Source: Sulfuricurvum sp. (GTDB taxonomy: Bacteria > Campylobacterota > Campylobacteria > Campylobacterales > Sulfurimonadaceae). Taken from it: a stretch of 64,000 nucleotides of DNA. The stretch is taken from assembly GCF_028713855.1 (NCBI RefSeq), contig NZ_JAQTNN010000008.1:1-64000 (forward strand), written 5' to 3'. Position 1 is the first letter of the stretch; each line of letters starts with the position of its first letter. The notes under the pieces were generated by a model that was not told the origin of the DNA, ran no database searches, and saw nothing but the letters and a program-made list of their open reading frames with translations. Positions 44,030 through 53,412 of the stretch are shown in pieces. The translations under genes were made by a program, and so were the position numbers.

Positions 44030-45607
44030 TCACAGTTCGGCCGATTTTTGTGCGGTTATCGAAAAACAGCTCCCTTTGCCCTCATCTGAGCGAAGGTGCA
44101 ACATCATCCCCATCGCTAGAGCGTATTCACGTGAGATGCTAAGCCCCAATCCGGTTCCAAACCCGTGATCGCGTACTTGCTGAAACGGTTCAAAAACAAT
44201 ATCTATTTTGTCTTTCGGGATTCCGATTCCGCTGTCTTCGATCTCGATCAAACACTGATTATCCATATCACTGATCCGCACTTCGACAAATCCGCTCGTC
44301 GTAAACTTTAGAGCATTCGAGATTAAATTGGTAATAATCTGTTTAAATTTCAAAGGATCACCCATGATTCCGATAAAGCTCTTTTCAGCCTTGAAACGAT
44401 AATCGACGGAAAGATCTCGGGTGAGACTGTAACAATTTTCATACGCTTCTCGCGCCAATCCTACCGCGTTATGATTCCCCATCGAAATGTTGGCTTTTCC
44501 CGAAGTGATCTTCGCCATATCCAAAAGGGAGTTGATCAATTCCAAAAGATGCTCGGAATTTTTATACGCTCTTTGGAGATATTTTTTGACCAGTTCTCTG
44601 CTCACCTCATCCTCTGTAATCTCATCATAACTCTCAAGCGCCTGATCGGTAAAATTGAGAATAGCATTGAGCGGAGTGCGGAGCTCATGCGATACCTGAT
44701 CGAAAAATTTTGTTTTAGCTTCGAGGGTTCGAATCGCCTCTTCTTTGGCTTTGACCATATCGGTGATCTCATGACGTATGGAAAGAATTTCTACGATTTG
44801 ATCTTCGTGATTTTTAATCGGTATGATACTCGTTGCAAAATAGTGCAATTTCCCGTATTTACCGATATTTTTAAGTACACCCTTCCAAATTTCTCCGCCA
44901 AAAACCGCATCCATGGCCATTTTTTGACACATTGCCTCGTTATTTGATTCAAATAAAATCGAGACATGTTGTCCGACCAACTCCTCTTGCGTATACTCTA
45001 ATGCTTGGCACAATGAATCGTTGACATAGGTAATAACACCGTTTAGATCACATCGGGCTACGAGATTAGAAATATCTATCGCTTGATTGTATTGACTCAG
45101 GATGTATTGTGTCAGAGCTTTTTCATGATTACTTGTTTTCAGCCCTTCTTCAAGGACGCACTTGTAGCTGATCATATCCGTCACATCTGAAAAAGTGATG
45201 ACATAAACCTCATGGTTCGGATCTAACCGTGCTACAGCAACTGAAAACGTAAAAATCTTTTCCAAACCGCTGATTCCGACTCGGTAATGCTCTTTTTCTT
45301 CCGATAAAACCGTATCAATCCACCGATGATTTAAATATCCTTCATAAACATACCCGTATTTATCGATGGACAAAAACTGCTTTGAAAGACGAAATGAGGG
45401 ATCAAAAACATCCCTGCCGATCGTTTCAAAAAAAGCGATAAAAGACCTATTGGCGTCAATAATCCGATCTCCGTCACTCAAGGCAATCATTCCGTCGGTG
45501 AGATGAAATATCGACTTGTAATAACGATACGTCGGATCATCCGCTTTTAAACTGAGTTTTAGCTGTTCTTTAGATGAAAGGCTATGGGGCTCACTTTGCA
45601 TTATCAT
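44030..45607 (-). CDS. Soluble PAS-PAS histidine kinase
   Basis: A 525-residue kinase without membrane segments. Two PAS domains (about 30-150 and 170-290) precede HisKA with SHELRTPLNAI and an ATPase domain with SNALKFT, EDSGIGIP and FGTGLGLS. The H-box is of the ordinary type, unlike the HQWRQPL kinases nearby, so its origin is different. A second in-frame ATG at 45601 fits the GAGG Shine-Dalgarno sequence better than the first. It lies 47 bp after the rubredoxin gene on the same strand. No receiver gene is adjacent, so it is an orphan. Confidence 0.9.
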   Translation of the reverse strand: MIMQSEPHSLSSKEQLKLSLKADDPTYRYYKSIFHLTDGMIALSDGDRIIDANRSFIAFFETIGRDVFDPSFRLSKQFLSIDKYGYVYEGYLNHRWIDTVLSEEKEHYRVGISGLEKIFTFSVAVARLDPNHEVYVITFSDVTDMISYKCVLEEGLKTSNHEKALTQYILSQYNQAIDISNLVARCDLNGVITYVNDSLCQALEYTQEELVGQHVSILFESNNEAMCQKMAMDAVFGGEIWKGVLKNIGKYGKLHYFATSIIPIKNHEDQIVEILSIRHEITDMVKAKEEAIRTLEAKTKFFDQVSHELRTPLNAILNFTDQALESYDEITEDEVSRELVKKYLQRAYKNSEHLLELINSLLDMAKITSGKANISMGNHNAVGLAREAYENCYSLTRDLSVDYRFKAEKSFIGIMGDPLKFKQIITNLISNALKFTTSGFVEVRISDMDNQCLIEIEDSGIGIPKDKIDIVFEPFQQVRDHGFGTGLGLSISREYALAMGMMLHLRSDEGKGSCFSITAQKSAEL

Positions 45608-45654
45608 AACCTCTTTAACTCTATTTGGTTTGATATAATCTTAGCATAAATGGA

Positions 45655-45819
45655 TTATTCTGCGAGTTCAGTGAAATCCTCTTTCCCGACATTGCATACC
45701 GGACATACCCAATCATCAGGGATATCTTCAAAAGCAGTACCGGGAGCAATACCCCCATCAGGATCTCCTACTGCCGGATCATAGATATATCCGCATACGT
45801 TACATTCATATTTTTTCAT
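45655..45819 (-). CDS. Rubredoxin
   Basis: A 54-residue rubredoxin: [15 protein letters not shown] at the start, with iron-binding cysteines C6, C9, C39 and C42 (the second pair in WVCPVCNVG). It is full length and carries the usual aromatic core. Rubredoxins are one-electron Fe carriers. A GGGAG Shine-Dalgarno sequence lies before the ATG. It lies 14 bp downstream of korB, so it is the last gene of the 2-oxoacid oxidoreductase operon and may accept its electrons or serve oxygen detoxification. Confidence 0.96.
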   Translation of the reverse strand: MKKYECNVCGYIYDPAVGDPDGGIAPGTAFEDIPDDWVCPVCNVGKEDFTELAE

Positions 45820-45833
45820 CTTCTACTCCCGTT

Positions 45834-46694
45834 TTAAATGTGTTTGTTTATCTCATCACCGAGTAAACGATAATCGATCTGATGCTGGTACAACGGTGCA
45901 CCGTTCCTATTACTCTCTTCTCTGAGGATCGTTTCAAGGGTATCTTTATTCGGGCTTTTGTAAATCACTCCGATCGGGAACGGATGGCTCTCCAGCGATT
46001 TTTCAAACGCCTTGACCTTATCCGTCGGATCATAGTTGTCCGGTAATTCATACACATTCTCTTTGAACCATTTGAAGGTGTTGGTTTTATTAAACGTGAC
46101 ACACGGCTGGAAAATATCGATCAATACATACCCTTTGTGCTCTATCGCGATTTTAAGCATAGCTTTACAATGTTCTTTATTCCCTGAAAAGGTACGGATC
46201 ACGAGCGATGCATCAAGCGATATCGCCGTGGCTATCGGATTAAAAGGCTCCACATGCACTCCCTCGGTCTGCACGGGTGTTTTAAACCCTCGCTGGGATG
46301 TCGGGGAGGCTTGTCCTTTGGTGAGGCCGTAAACCATATTGTTATGAACGATGTTGATGATGTCGGCGTTTCGGCGGATGGCACTCATAAAGTGGTTTCC
46401 CCCCTCGCCGTACATATCGCCATCACCCCCCTCGGCAATCACCGTGAGGGAGGGATTGGAGACTTTCACCCCCTGTGCGACGGGCAATGCTCTGCCGTGA
46501 AGTCCGTTAAACATATGAACAGACATATATTGCGGTGTTTTCGCCGCCTGCCCTATCCCCGATACGACAACGCATTGAAGCGGGTCAAGCCTCATCTCCT
46601 CCAGCGCCTCTTTCAGATGAGCCAGAATCGAAAAATTTCCGCATCCCGGACACCATGCGTTATCCTCTACGATTCTATCAAACCGTGTGTTCAT
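45834..46694 (-). CDS. korB: 2-oxoacid:ferredoxin oxidoreductase, beta subunit
   Basis: A 286-residue thiamine-pyrophosphate subunit. AWCPGCGNFSI supplies two cysteines for the Fe-S cluster, and the TPP motif GDGDMYGEGGNHF and HNNMVYGLTKGQASPTS follow. Together with KorA it oxidises or synthesises a 2-oxoacid, most likely 2-oxoglutarate, coupled to ferredoxin; the reductive direction would serve the reductive TCA cycle. Substrate is inferred from subunit arrangement (two-subunit KorAB). The ATG overlaps the korA stop by 4 bp. Confidence 0.9.
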   Translation of the reverse strand: MNTRFDRIVEDNAWCPGCGNFSILAHLKEALEEMRLDPLQCVVVSGIGQAAKTPQYMSVHMFNGLHGRALPVAQGVKVSNPSLTVIAEGGDGDMYGEGGNHFMSAIRRNADIINIVHNNMVYGLTKGQASPTSQRGFKTPVQTEGVHVEPFNPIATAISLDASLVIRTFSGNKEHCKAMLKIAIEHKGYVLIDIFQPCVTFNKTNTFKWFKENVYELPDNYDPTDKVKAFEKSLESHPFPIGVIYKSPNKDTLETILREESNRNGAPLYQHQIDYRLLGDEINKHI

Positions 46695-48370
46695 CGGATC
46701 TCCTTTAGCAACACTGAGAGTTTTTCGGAAAGTTCATCAACAAAAAAGCTCAGCCCGTCAGATTTTAATATCTGTTCATGTACAGTAATTCCGTGCAGTC
46801 GTAAAAGTTTTGCAAACTGCCCCGTGGCATTGTTTTCGACGACAATAAGGTATTTGGCTTTTTGAAGCAGTGTAAGCTGAGATTCGCTCAACGGATAGAC
46901 CCATGAGAAATGAATGCACGCTATCCTCTCATCCGCTAGCCTCTCAACTGCCTCTTTAATGATATGTTTCGTACTTCCCCATCCGACAACAGCAATCTCC
47001 CCTTCTTTATCGACTTCGGGTGTAATAACCTCATCATAAATCAATTCACGTTTGTTAAGCCGTTTGCCGTTTTGCTCGTTGCGCACAGACATACTCTCGG
47101 TGATTAGCCCCTCCTCGGTATGCTCATCCGAATCGACCAGTACCAGCCCCCCGCCGTATCCAGGAATCCCTCTGGGACTGATACCCTCTGGGGTAAGTGC
47201 ATAGCGTTTGTAGTTCGCATCAGTTTTGACCACATGTGCAGTAGACTGTTTATCTTCGATTTCAAACTGCTCGACATTAAAATAACTGTCCGCCAGATAC
47301 TGATCGCTCATGAGTATCACCGGAATCTGATACGCATCGGCGAGCTCAAATGCCTTACGGGCAAGCTCAAAACACTCTTTCGGATCACCGGGAGCCAGTA
47401 CGATTCGCGGAAATTCTCCATGTCCGATATAGATGGCGAGTTCCAAATCCCCCTGCTCCGTCCGTGTCGGAAGACCGGTAGCGGGGCCGGGGCGTTGCGC
47501 CAGATAAACGACCATTGGATTCTCGGTCATCCCCGAGAGGCTTACCCCCTCACCCATCAGAGAAAACCCGCCGCCGCTCGTCGTCGTGATCGCCCGTCCT
47601 CCGCTGTACCAAACCCCTAAACCCATTTGAAAAGCCGCGATTTCATCTTCGGCCTGCTCGACACAGATGCCGAAGTTTCGGCTCTGCTTCGCCAAAAAAG
47701 TCAGTACTCCCGTAGAGGGGCTCATCGGATAGCTGGAGATAAAATTGCACCCCCCCGCAATCGCGCCGAATCCGATCCCCTCCGTGCCGCTTAAAAAGAG
47801 ATCATTCTTTGGTCTCATTAAAGAGTTTGGTTTAATGCAGTAGCGGCAGTTCCCATTCTCACGTGCCAGTTCTGCACCAACCTCTAATGCTTTGAGATTC
47901 ACCGCCAACAACTCATTGGTATAGAATTCCGAAATAATCTCCCTCAACACCGCACCATCGCACCCCAGCAGTCCAAACACCAGTGCTGCCGCAATCGTAT
48001 TGGAGACGATGGGATTGCCTATGGCTTTGGCCAAACTCTCCAAATCATAATCGTACCGTACGCAATCGCACTCGTAATCCCCTTTTTTGGCGATCACGAA
48101 CGTCTCATCTGTGATCCGTTCTTGTGCATGAAAAAAAGCGTTCGTATCAAGCGGTACGAAAATATCGACCTTAAAATCGGGGGCATTGACGGGCGTATCG
48201 GAGATCCGTATCAACGTCGTATTGCTCCCCCCACGGACTCTGGACATAAACTCTTTGGTCGAAAAGGTATAAAAACCGGAGCGCTTGAACCCTTTGGTCA
48301 AAAGAGTTTCGATACTCGCGATCCCCTGCCCGGCACTCCCCCCGATCAATACCGAAACCGAATTTCTCAT
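46691..48370 (-). CDS. korA: 2-oxoacid:ferredoxin oxidoreductase, fused gamma-alpha subunit
   Basis: A 559-residue protein with an N-terminal gamma domain (about 1-180: IGGSAGQGIAS, then RVRGGSN) fused to an alpha domain with the conserved YPMSPSTGV motif. Later segments are EQAEDEIAAFQMGLG and TTTSGGGFSLMGEG, as in KorA/VorB-like pyrimidine-binding domains. The fusion and the lack of a delta ferredoxin subunit mark the two-subunit class. The start overlaps the cytochrome b5/DUF2231 gene by 4 bp, and the stop overlaps korB. Confidence 0.9.
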   Translation of the reverse strand: MRNSVSVLIGGSAGQGIASIETLLTKGFKRSGFYTFSTKEFMSRVRGGSNTTLIRISDTPVNAPDFKVDIFVPLDTNAFFHAQERITDETFVIAKKGDYECDCVRYDYDLESLAKAIGNPIVSNTIAAALVFGLLGCDGAVLREIISEFYTNELLAVNLKALEVGAELARENGNCRYCIKPNSLMRPKNDLFLSGTEGIGFGAIAGGCNFISSYPMSPSTGVLTFLAKQSRNFGICVEQAEDEIAAFQMGLGVWYSGGRAITTTSGGGFSLMGEGVSLSGMTENPMVVYLAQRPGPATGLPTRTEQGDLELAIYIGHGEFPRIVLAPGDPKECFELARKAFELADAYQIPVILMSDQYLADSYFNVEQFEIEDKQSTAHVVKTDANYKRYALTPEGISPRGIPGYGGGLVLVDSDEHTEEGLITESMSVRNEQNGKRLNKRELIYDEVITPEVDKEGEIAVVGWGSTKHIIKEAVERLADERIACIHFSWVYPLSESQLTLLQKAKYLIVVENNATGQFAKLLRLHGITVHEQILKSDGLSFFVDELSEKLSVLLKEIR

Positions 48371-49065
48371 TGTCTCGCCCCCCAGGTGATTTTTCCGCCG
48401 TAATACCCGACGATTGTGATCGAAATAACCGTGATAAATATAATGGTGTGATAGATTATCCCATCAAGCCCCGTGCTAAAAGGGACATCGGGATTCAGCA
48501 GTTTCTGAACCAGCGGAATAACACCGACTATCAGGGTGAACAATGCCCCGATGAGTTTGATAACAAACGGTTTTGAGGTTGAAAAATCGTAATTGATCCA
48601 CCAGCTGAAAACTCCGGTGAGCAATGCGAAAAATCCCATGACGGTGGCAATCAGAAACGATAAAAAAACAGCCGCTTCGTACTCAGTGGAGGGGTTGGCT
48701 AAAAACAAACCATCTGCAAACGCACTGAAATAGTGCAGTGCAATCGGAAAATGAATCACCGCAGGATGCGGATGATATTTGACATACCATTGACGATACC
48801 GTTCTTTTTTATTGTCCGGAGCTAATGCGCTAGGGGAAACAAATTGTCCGACACAGGGATAATTTGCAAATACCTCATCACTGTGAGGCGCATGTGCCAT
48901 TTCAGACGTCAGATCACACCCTGCAAAATGCTTTTTAAAGTGGGTGCCCTCTTTCCAAAATTCGGACAAAGTGACGTCGTACACCTCCCCTTTAAAAGCG
49001 ATGTAGGCGGGCATACCGTCCCGACCGTTGTATTTTCGGAGCTCTTCTTCAGTAAATTGCTGCAT
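48367..49065 (-). CDS. Cytochrome b5-like domain fused to a DUF2231 membrane domain
   Basis: A 232-residue protein. Residues 1-80 have the cytochrome b5 pattern: FTEEELRKYNGRDGMPAYIAFKGEVYDVT, then HFAGCDLTSEMAHAPHSDEV with His residues placed to bind haem. The rest starts with HPHPAVIHFPIAL, the signature of DUF2231, and has four membrane helices (to VVGYYGG). It is the first gene of the operon with korA, korB and rubredoxin, each joined by overlap or short gaps. It is a candidate membrane electron donor or acceptor for the soluble oxidoreductase. The DUF2231 function is unknown. Confidence 0.8.
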   Translation of the reverse strand: MQQFTEEELRKYNGRDGMPAYIAFKGEVYDVTLSEFWKEGTHFKKHFAGCDLTSEMAHAPHSDEVFANYPCVGQFVSPSALAPDNKKERYRQWYVKYHPHPAVIHFPIALHYFSAFADGLFLANPSTEYEAAVFLSFLIATVMGFFALLTGVFSWWINYDFSTSKPFVIKLIGALFTLIVGVIPLVQKLLNPDVPFSTGLDGIIYHTIIFITVISITIVGYYGGKITWGARQ

Positions 49066-49226
49066 AGTTTCCTGCTTACATTTCGGTATGCTTAACGATA
49101 ATACCTAAAATAAATAATATTCTGAACCGTTGCTGAAATAGGATTGTAATTCATCTTGTTTTTGTAATATTTTATTATTATAAGTTAATATCGTAGCAGA
49201 GTATTACAATTCAGGAGGATGGATTT

Positions 49227-49907
49227 ATGAAACATGTACTTATGGAATTGCCCTATGAGCAATCAGCGTTGGCACCTTACATTTCTGCCGAAACACTTTC
49301 CTATCATTATGGTAAGCACCATGCCGGATATGTCAACAAACTCAACACGCTGATCGAAGGGACAGAATTTGCGGACAAATCGCTGGACCACCTTATCAAA
49401 TATGCGTATAACGCTATTTTTAACAATGCCGCTCAGGTCTACAATCATGATTTTTACTGGAAAGGGCTCATTAACACTGCCTCAAGCCCTTCCGTAGAGC
49501 TTTTAGAGTTAATCGAACGTGATTTTGGATCTATGAAGGCATTCGAAGAAGCTTTTCTAGCCGCCGCCACTGGATTTTTCGGGTCAGGATGGGTATGGCT
49601 CATCATTACGAAGCAAGGCAAACTGGAGATTAAAATGACCACGAATGCCGATACGCCGATACGGCATGGTGATACACCGTTGCTGACATGCGACGTATGG
49701 GAACATGCCTATTACATTGACTATCGAAACGTCCGTCCCGATTATCTTTCCAACTGGTGGAAACTTATCAATTGGAATTTTGTTTCAGAGAATCTTGCAA
49801 ATTTTGAAGGTGACCCAATCGCCGGCTATAATCAATCGTGCAACGAACTCAATCAAGTATGCGAATACGTTGACTATATGCAAAAAAATGAGCATACGCC
49901 GTCTTGA
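49227..49907 (+). CDS. sodB: Superoxide dismutase (Fe-type)
   Basis: A 226-residue Fe/Mn-family superoxide dismutase with metal ligands H27 (YHYGKHH), H74 (VYNHDFYW), D156 and H160 (DVWEHAYY). The AAQVYNH context, with Gln in the N-terminal half, is that of iron enzymes. It has no signal peptide and is therefore cytoplasmic. A strong AGGAGG Shine-Dalgarno sequence precedes the ATG. It is divergent from the cytochrome b5/korA operon, separated by 161 bp. Confidence 0.96.
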   Translation: MKHVLMELPYEQSALAPYISAETLSYHYGKHHAGYVNKLNTLIEGTEFADKSLDHLIKYAYNAIFNNAAQVYNHDFYWKGLINTASSPSVELLELIERDFGSMKAFEEAFLAAATGFFGSGWVWLIITKQGKLEIKMTTNADTPIRHGDTPLLTCDVWEHAYYIDYRNVRPDYLSNWWKLINWNFVSENLANFEGDPIAGYNQSCNELNQVCEYVDYMQKNEHTPS

Positions 49908-49923
49908 TCTTCAAGATATTCTA

Positions 49924-49965
49924 AGGAGACAAAAGAACTTCTCTTCCGTCTCCTCATAGGTATTT
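49924..49965 (+). terminator. Possible terminator after sodB
   Basis: An inverted repeat AGGAGAC (49924-49930) / GTCTCCT (49948-49954) with a 17-base loop, followed within a few bases by a T-rich stretch. It lies 16 bp downstream of the sodB stop. The long loop makes it a weak candidate. Confidence 0.35.
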
Positions 49966-50134
49966 TTTATATTTCTTTCACCCATAAACAGCAAAAATCA
50001 TACATATTTTGAATAAATAAATACCAATTTCATCGATCAATCCACAAATAAAACATTGTGATTATTTTATGATTATTCTATGTTATGGTGGTGGAATTAA
50101 TTGAACAAGGATTCATAAAATATAAGGAAAAGTC

Positions 50135-52075
50135 ATGAACACGATTAAAAAATCTTTCATTGAATGTTTTTCGCATAGACGGATACAATACACCCCTTAT
50201 TATCTTATTTCTCTCCTCATCTGCAATATGCTTTGTATAGTAATATTCACAATATTTCTTTTGTACAATATAGGGTTTGAACGGCAAAAAAATCGGCTGG
50301 TTGAGCTGGCGGAAACCCAAGCCCTCATGATTCGTGTCATAGCACAGCAAGAGCTTATCCTTCATAAAGACATCTCTCCAAAAATGACCAAAAAGGTTGC
50401 CGAAAATATCATTTTAAACATTGCAAACGCCCATTATCAATACGGAGGATTTGAACAAACCGGTGAGTTTGCCCTAGGAAAACATGAAGGGGAGGACATC
50501 CAGTTTCTCATTAAACATCGCCATGCCAATACTAATAAGCTGAAATCTACCCCCTGGAAATCGAATCTTGCCGAACCGATGCGCCGTGCGTTACAAGGTA
50601 AAAAAGGGGTTGGTATTATGTATGATTATCGCGGAGCCGTTGTGCTTGCCGCATATCAACCCATCGAAGATTTAGGGTGGGGTATTGTTGCCAAAATCGA
50701 TCTCTCAGAAGTTCGTGCTCCGTATATCGAAGCTGTTGAATATGCTCTGGGAGTAACTATCTTTTTGGCATTGATCGGAAGTATCTTTTTTTGGTATTTT
50801 CTGAAACCGTTGGTACAAGATATCGAAGAATCCCGCCGTTTCAACCGGATGCTGATCAACAATTCATCCACCGGTTTGGCATTATGCTCATTAGCAGGAA
50901 AAATAGTCGATGCCAATAACAGTTTTTTAGATATTGTCGCGCTTCATAAAGAGGATCTGGAGGGGCTAAACTATTTTGATCTTATTGCTGATGAGTATAA
51001 AGCGTTTGAAACAAGCCAGTTGCGATTTCTCAAACAAAATGACTCTGTCGGTCCCTATGAGAGTCTCTACATTGATAGAAACGGACAATCCATCCCTGTC
51101 AGAATCTCCGGCAAATTACTCTACATCCTCAAAGTTCCCTACGTATGGCTCAGTATCGATGACATCAAAGATGTTAAAGAGCGGGAAGCCAAACTGTTAC
51201 TTTCAGATGCGGTATTTCATAACACATCCGAAGTGATTTTTATTACCGATGCCGATAAAAGAATCGTAAAAGTCAATGAAGCATTTACCACGGTCACAGG
51301 GTATACAGAGGAAGAAGTATTAGGAGAAAATCCGAAAATACTTAAATCCGGTAAACACGATGAACTTTTTTACGAAGAGATGTTCAGACTCATTAATACG
51401 ACCGGAAATTGGCACGGAGAAATATGGAATAAACGAAAAAACGGCGAGGTTTATCCCTCTTTGCAAAGTATCTCCGCTATTTACGATAATTCCGGAAAGC
51501 TGATACGATATGTCTCAATACTCAGTGATATTACACTTCAAAAAGAGTATGAGCATCAACTGTTGATACATTCTCATCATGATTCTTTGACGGGATTGCC
51601 GAATCGTCTCTTTTTCAATCAAATCCTTCAACAAACACTCGCACGTTCACAACGCCCGCATAAAGTATTTGCCTTATTTTTCATTGATCTCAATCAGTTT
51701 AAAGAGGTCAACGATACCCATGGCCATGAAACCGGAGATATCCTGCTCACATCCGTTGCAACGCATTTACAGGAAAATATACGCTCTGAAGATTTTGCGG
51801 CTCGCTTAGGCGGGGATGAATTTGTCATCATTTTTGAATCCGTCAATATGAGAGATGAAGCTATCACTGTGGCACAAAACCTTATTGATAAAATAAAACA
51901 ATCGCTTGTCATTAACGAAAATGAGATCACCCCTTCCATCAGTATTGGAATCGCTTTTTATCCGGAACATGGCAGTGACCCCTCTACCTTACTCAAAAGT
52001 GCCGATAAAGCGATGTATTATGCGAAACATCATACCGAGGAACATTATTATATCTATTCGGATACCTGCTTATAA
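50135..52075 (+). CDS. Membrane diguanylate cyclase (periplasmic sensor-PAS-PAS-GGDEF)
   Basis: A 646-residue protein with TM1 near 22-46, a periplasmic domain of about 150 residues of Cache-like character (VGIMYDYRGAVVLAAYQPI), TM2 near 203-222, two PAS domains (about 235-345 and 360-475) and a C-terminal GGDEF domain. The active-site motif is GGDEF at 559-563, preceded by an I-site RSED at 550-553, so it should make c-di-GMP under feedback control. A TSLGIAFYPEHG-like motif closes the fold. Good AAGGAAAAG Shine-Dalgarno sequence. It is convergent with a tandem HD/HD-GYP gene, which would break down c-di-GMP. Confidence 0.93.
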   Translation: MNTIKKSFIECFSHRRIQYTPYYLISLLICNMLCIVIFTIFLLYNIGFERQKNRLVELAETQALMIRVIAQQELILHKDISPKMTKKVAENIILNIANAHYQYGGFEQTGEFALGKHEGEDIQFLIKHRHANTNKLKSTPWKSNLAEPMRRALQGKKGVGIMYDYRGAVVLAAYQPIEDLGWGIVAKIDLSEVRAPYIEAVEYALGVTIFLALIGSIFFWYFLKPLVQDIEESRRFNRMLINNSSTGLALCSLAGKIVDANNSFLDIVALHKEDLEGLNYFDLIADEYKAFETSQLRFLKQNDSVGPYESLYIDRNGQSIPVRISGKLLYILKVPYVWLSIDDIKDVKEREAKLLLSDAVFHNTSEVIFITDADKRIVKVNEAFTTVTGYTEEEVLGENPKILKSGKHDELFYEEMFRLINTTGNWHGEIWNKRKNGEVYPSLQSISAIYDNSGKLIRYVSILSDITLQKEYEHQLLIHSHHDSLTGLPNRLFFNQILQQTLARSQRPHKVFALFFIDLNQFKEVNDTHGHETGDILLTSVATHLQENIRSEDFAARLGGDEFVIIFESVNMRDEAITVAQNLIDKIKQSLVINENEITPSISIGIAFYPEHGSDPSTLLKSADKAMYYAKHHTEEHYYIYSDTCL

Positions 52076-52086
52076 TGTATTTGGTA

Positions 52087-53313
52087 TTAATATAATTCCA
52101 AACCGTTACGAGCGCGATCATAACATTGTTCCAAATGTTCAGTCACCACAGAAACAATAGTCGTGTCAATTTTATTTTCATATCCCATACTCTGTAATAT
52201 TGCCAAAGCTTCCGCCGCAAGCATCCCGTTTCGATAGGGACGATCTTGAATAAGTGCCTGAAAAATATCGGCTACGGCCAATACTCTCGCTTCGATAGGA
52301 ATCTCATTGGCAGAAAGATGGTACGGATATCCCGTAGCATCCATATGCTCATGATGCAAAGAAGCAATCTTGGCAATCTCATCGAAGCCTTTAATTTTAC
52401 GTAAAATCATGTGCGAATCGAAACCATGCCGATTCATTTTTTGACGTTCATCGTCGTTCAGCGGTCCTTCTTTTTGCAATATGGCATCTGCCACCCGAAG
52501 TTTTCCCAAATCATGCAACAGTGCAGCCAATAAGACTATCTCTTGCTGTCGTTCACTCAATCCGTATAATCGTGCTATATACACACCAACTGATGCCACA
52601 CCGTAAGAGTGTTCGGTTGTAAATGTACTTTTGGCATCGACAACACCGGCAAACATCATCGCAATATTTTTTAAAAGCTCAAAAGAGTACTCGTCGGAAA
52701 GTCCATTTTTCATCCAAACATCGAAATATCCGTTTAAGGCTTCTTGATCCATGTAAAACCAAAATGAATCGGCAGCGGAACATACCAAAAAGGCCTCCAC
52801 CAATTCAGGTGAAAACATCGAACCGGTGTATTTTTCAATCATTGCGAAAATCGAATGACGCTCTTGTTCGGTCGTATCACCAAGCTGCACTCGTAAGGCA
52901 TCTACACGATCGACCAGATAAATGAGATTTGCATTGCGCTTGGTATCATCATCTATCTCGTTTGGAAATTCATCCCAATGGGTATGATGGTATAAAATAG
53001 TTTGGGAATAATGGGAAAAGATTTGAACGTTTTCAAGCAATTTCGCACCGCGTTCACAATGTTTGTATGAATCATTCCAATCAAGTTCATTGACCAAATG
53101 CAAATGGACATCGGTTGATGATACACCGCAATCATGGAGCATGCCGATCATTATGATATCGTTGATTTCGCTATCACTCCACCCCAATTTCTTAGCAATT
53201 TCTGCGGCCATAAACGCGACCCGTTTCCCATGCATCGTATCATCGATTCCAACGTAATCCAGTGCTTCCGAAAGGGCATACGTAACTTCTCTCAAATTCA
53301 GCTGGTAGTTCAT
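52087..53313 (-). CDS. Tandem HD-domain protein with C-terminal HD-GYP
   Basis: A 408-residue soluble protein with two HD-type domains. The first (about 20-180) has H28, HD at 60-61, HH at 109-110 and DRVDAL, but no GYP motif. The second (about 230-400) has HD at 267-268 (LLHDLGKL), HH at 320-321 and GYP at 328-330 (ATGYP), the HD-GYP signature of c-di-GMP phosphodiesterases. No receiver or sensor is fused. The two HD units look like an internal duplication, with one copy losing the substrate motif. A GAAGG Shine-Dalgarno sequence supports the ATG. Confidence 0.88.
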   Translation of the reverse strand: MNYQLNLREVTYALSEALDYVGIDDTMHGKRVAFMAAEIAKKLGWSDSEINDIIMIGMLHDCGVSSTDVHLHLVNELDWNDSYKHCERGAKLLENVQIFSHYSQTILYHHTHWDEFPNEIDDDTKRNANLIYLVDRVDALRVQLGDTTEQERHSIFAMIEKYTGSMFSPELVEAFLVCSAADSFWFYMDQEALNGYFDVWMKNGLSDEYSFELLKNIAMMFAGVVDAKSTFTTEHSYGVASVGVYIARLYGLSERQQEIVLLAALLHDLGKLRVADAILQKEGPLNDDERQKMNRHGFDSHMILRKIKGFDEIAKIASLHHEHMDATGYPYHLSANEIPIEARVLAVADIFQALIQDRPYRNGMLAAEALAILQSMGYENKIDTTIVSVVTEHLEQCYDRARNGLELY

Positions 53314-53412
53314 GTCAATTGCCTTCGTTTTTTTCTCGATATATTATGCCATGAGAAAGATATATCGGTTGTTTATCTTTGACTGAAACGACAACAATCT
53401 TCTTAATACGGA

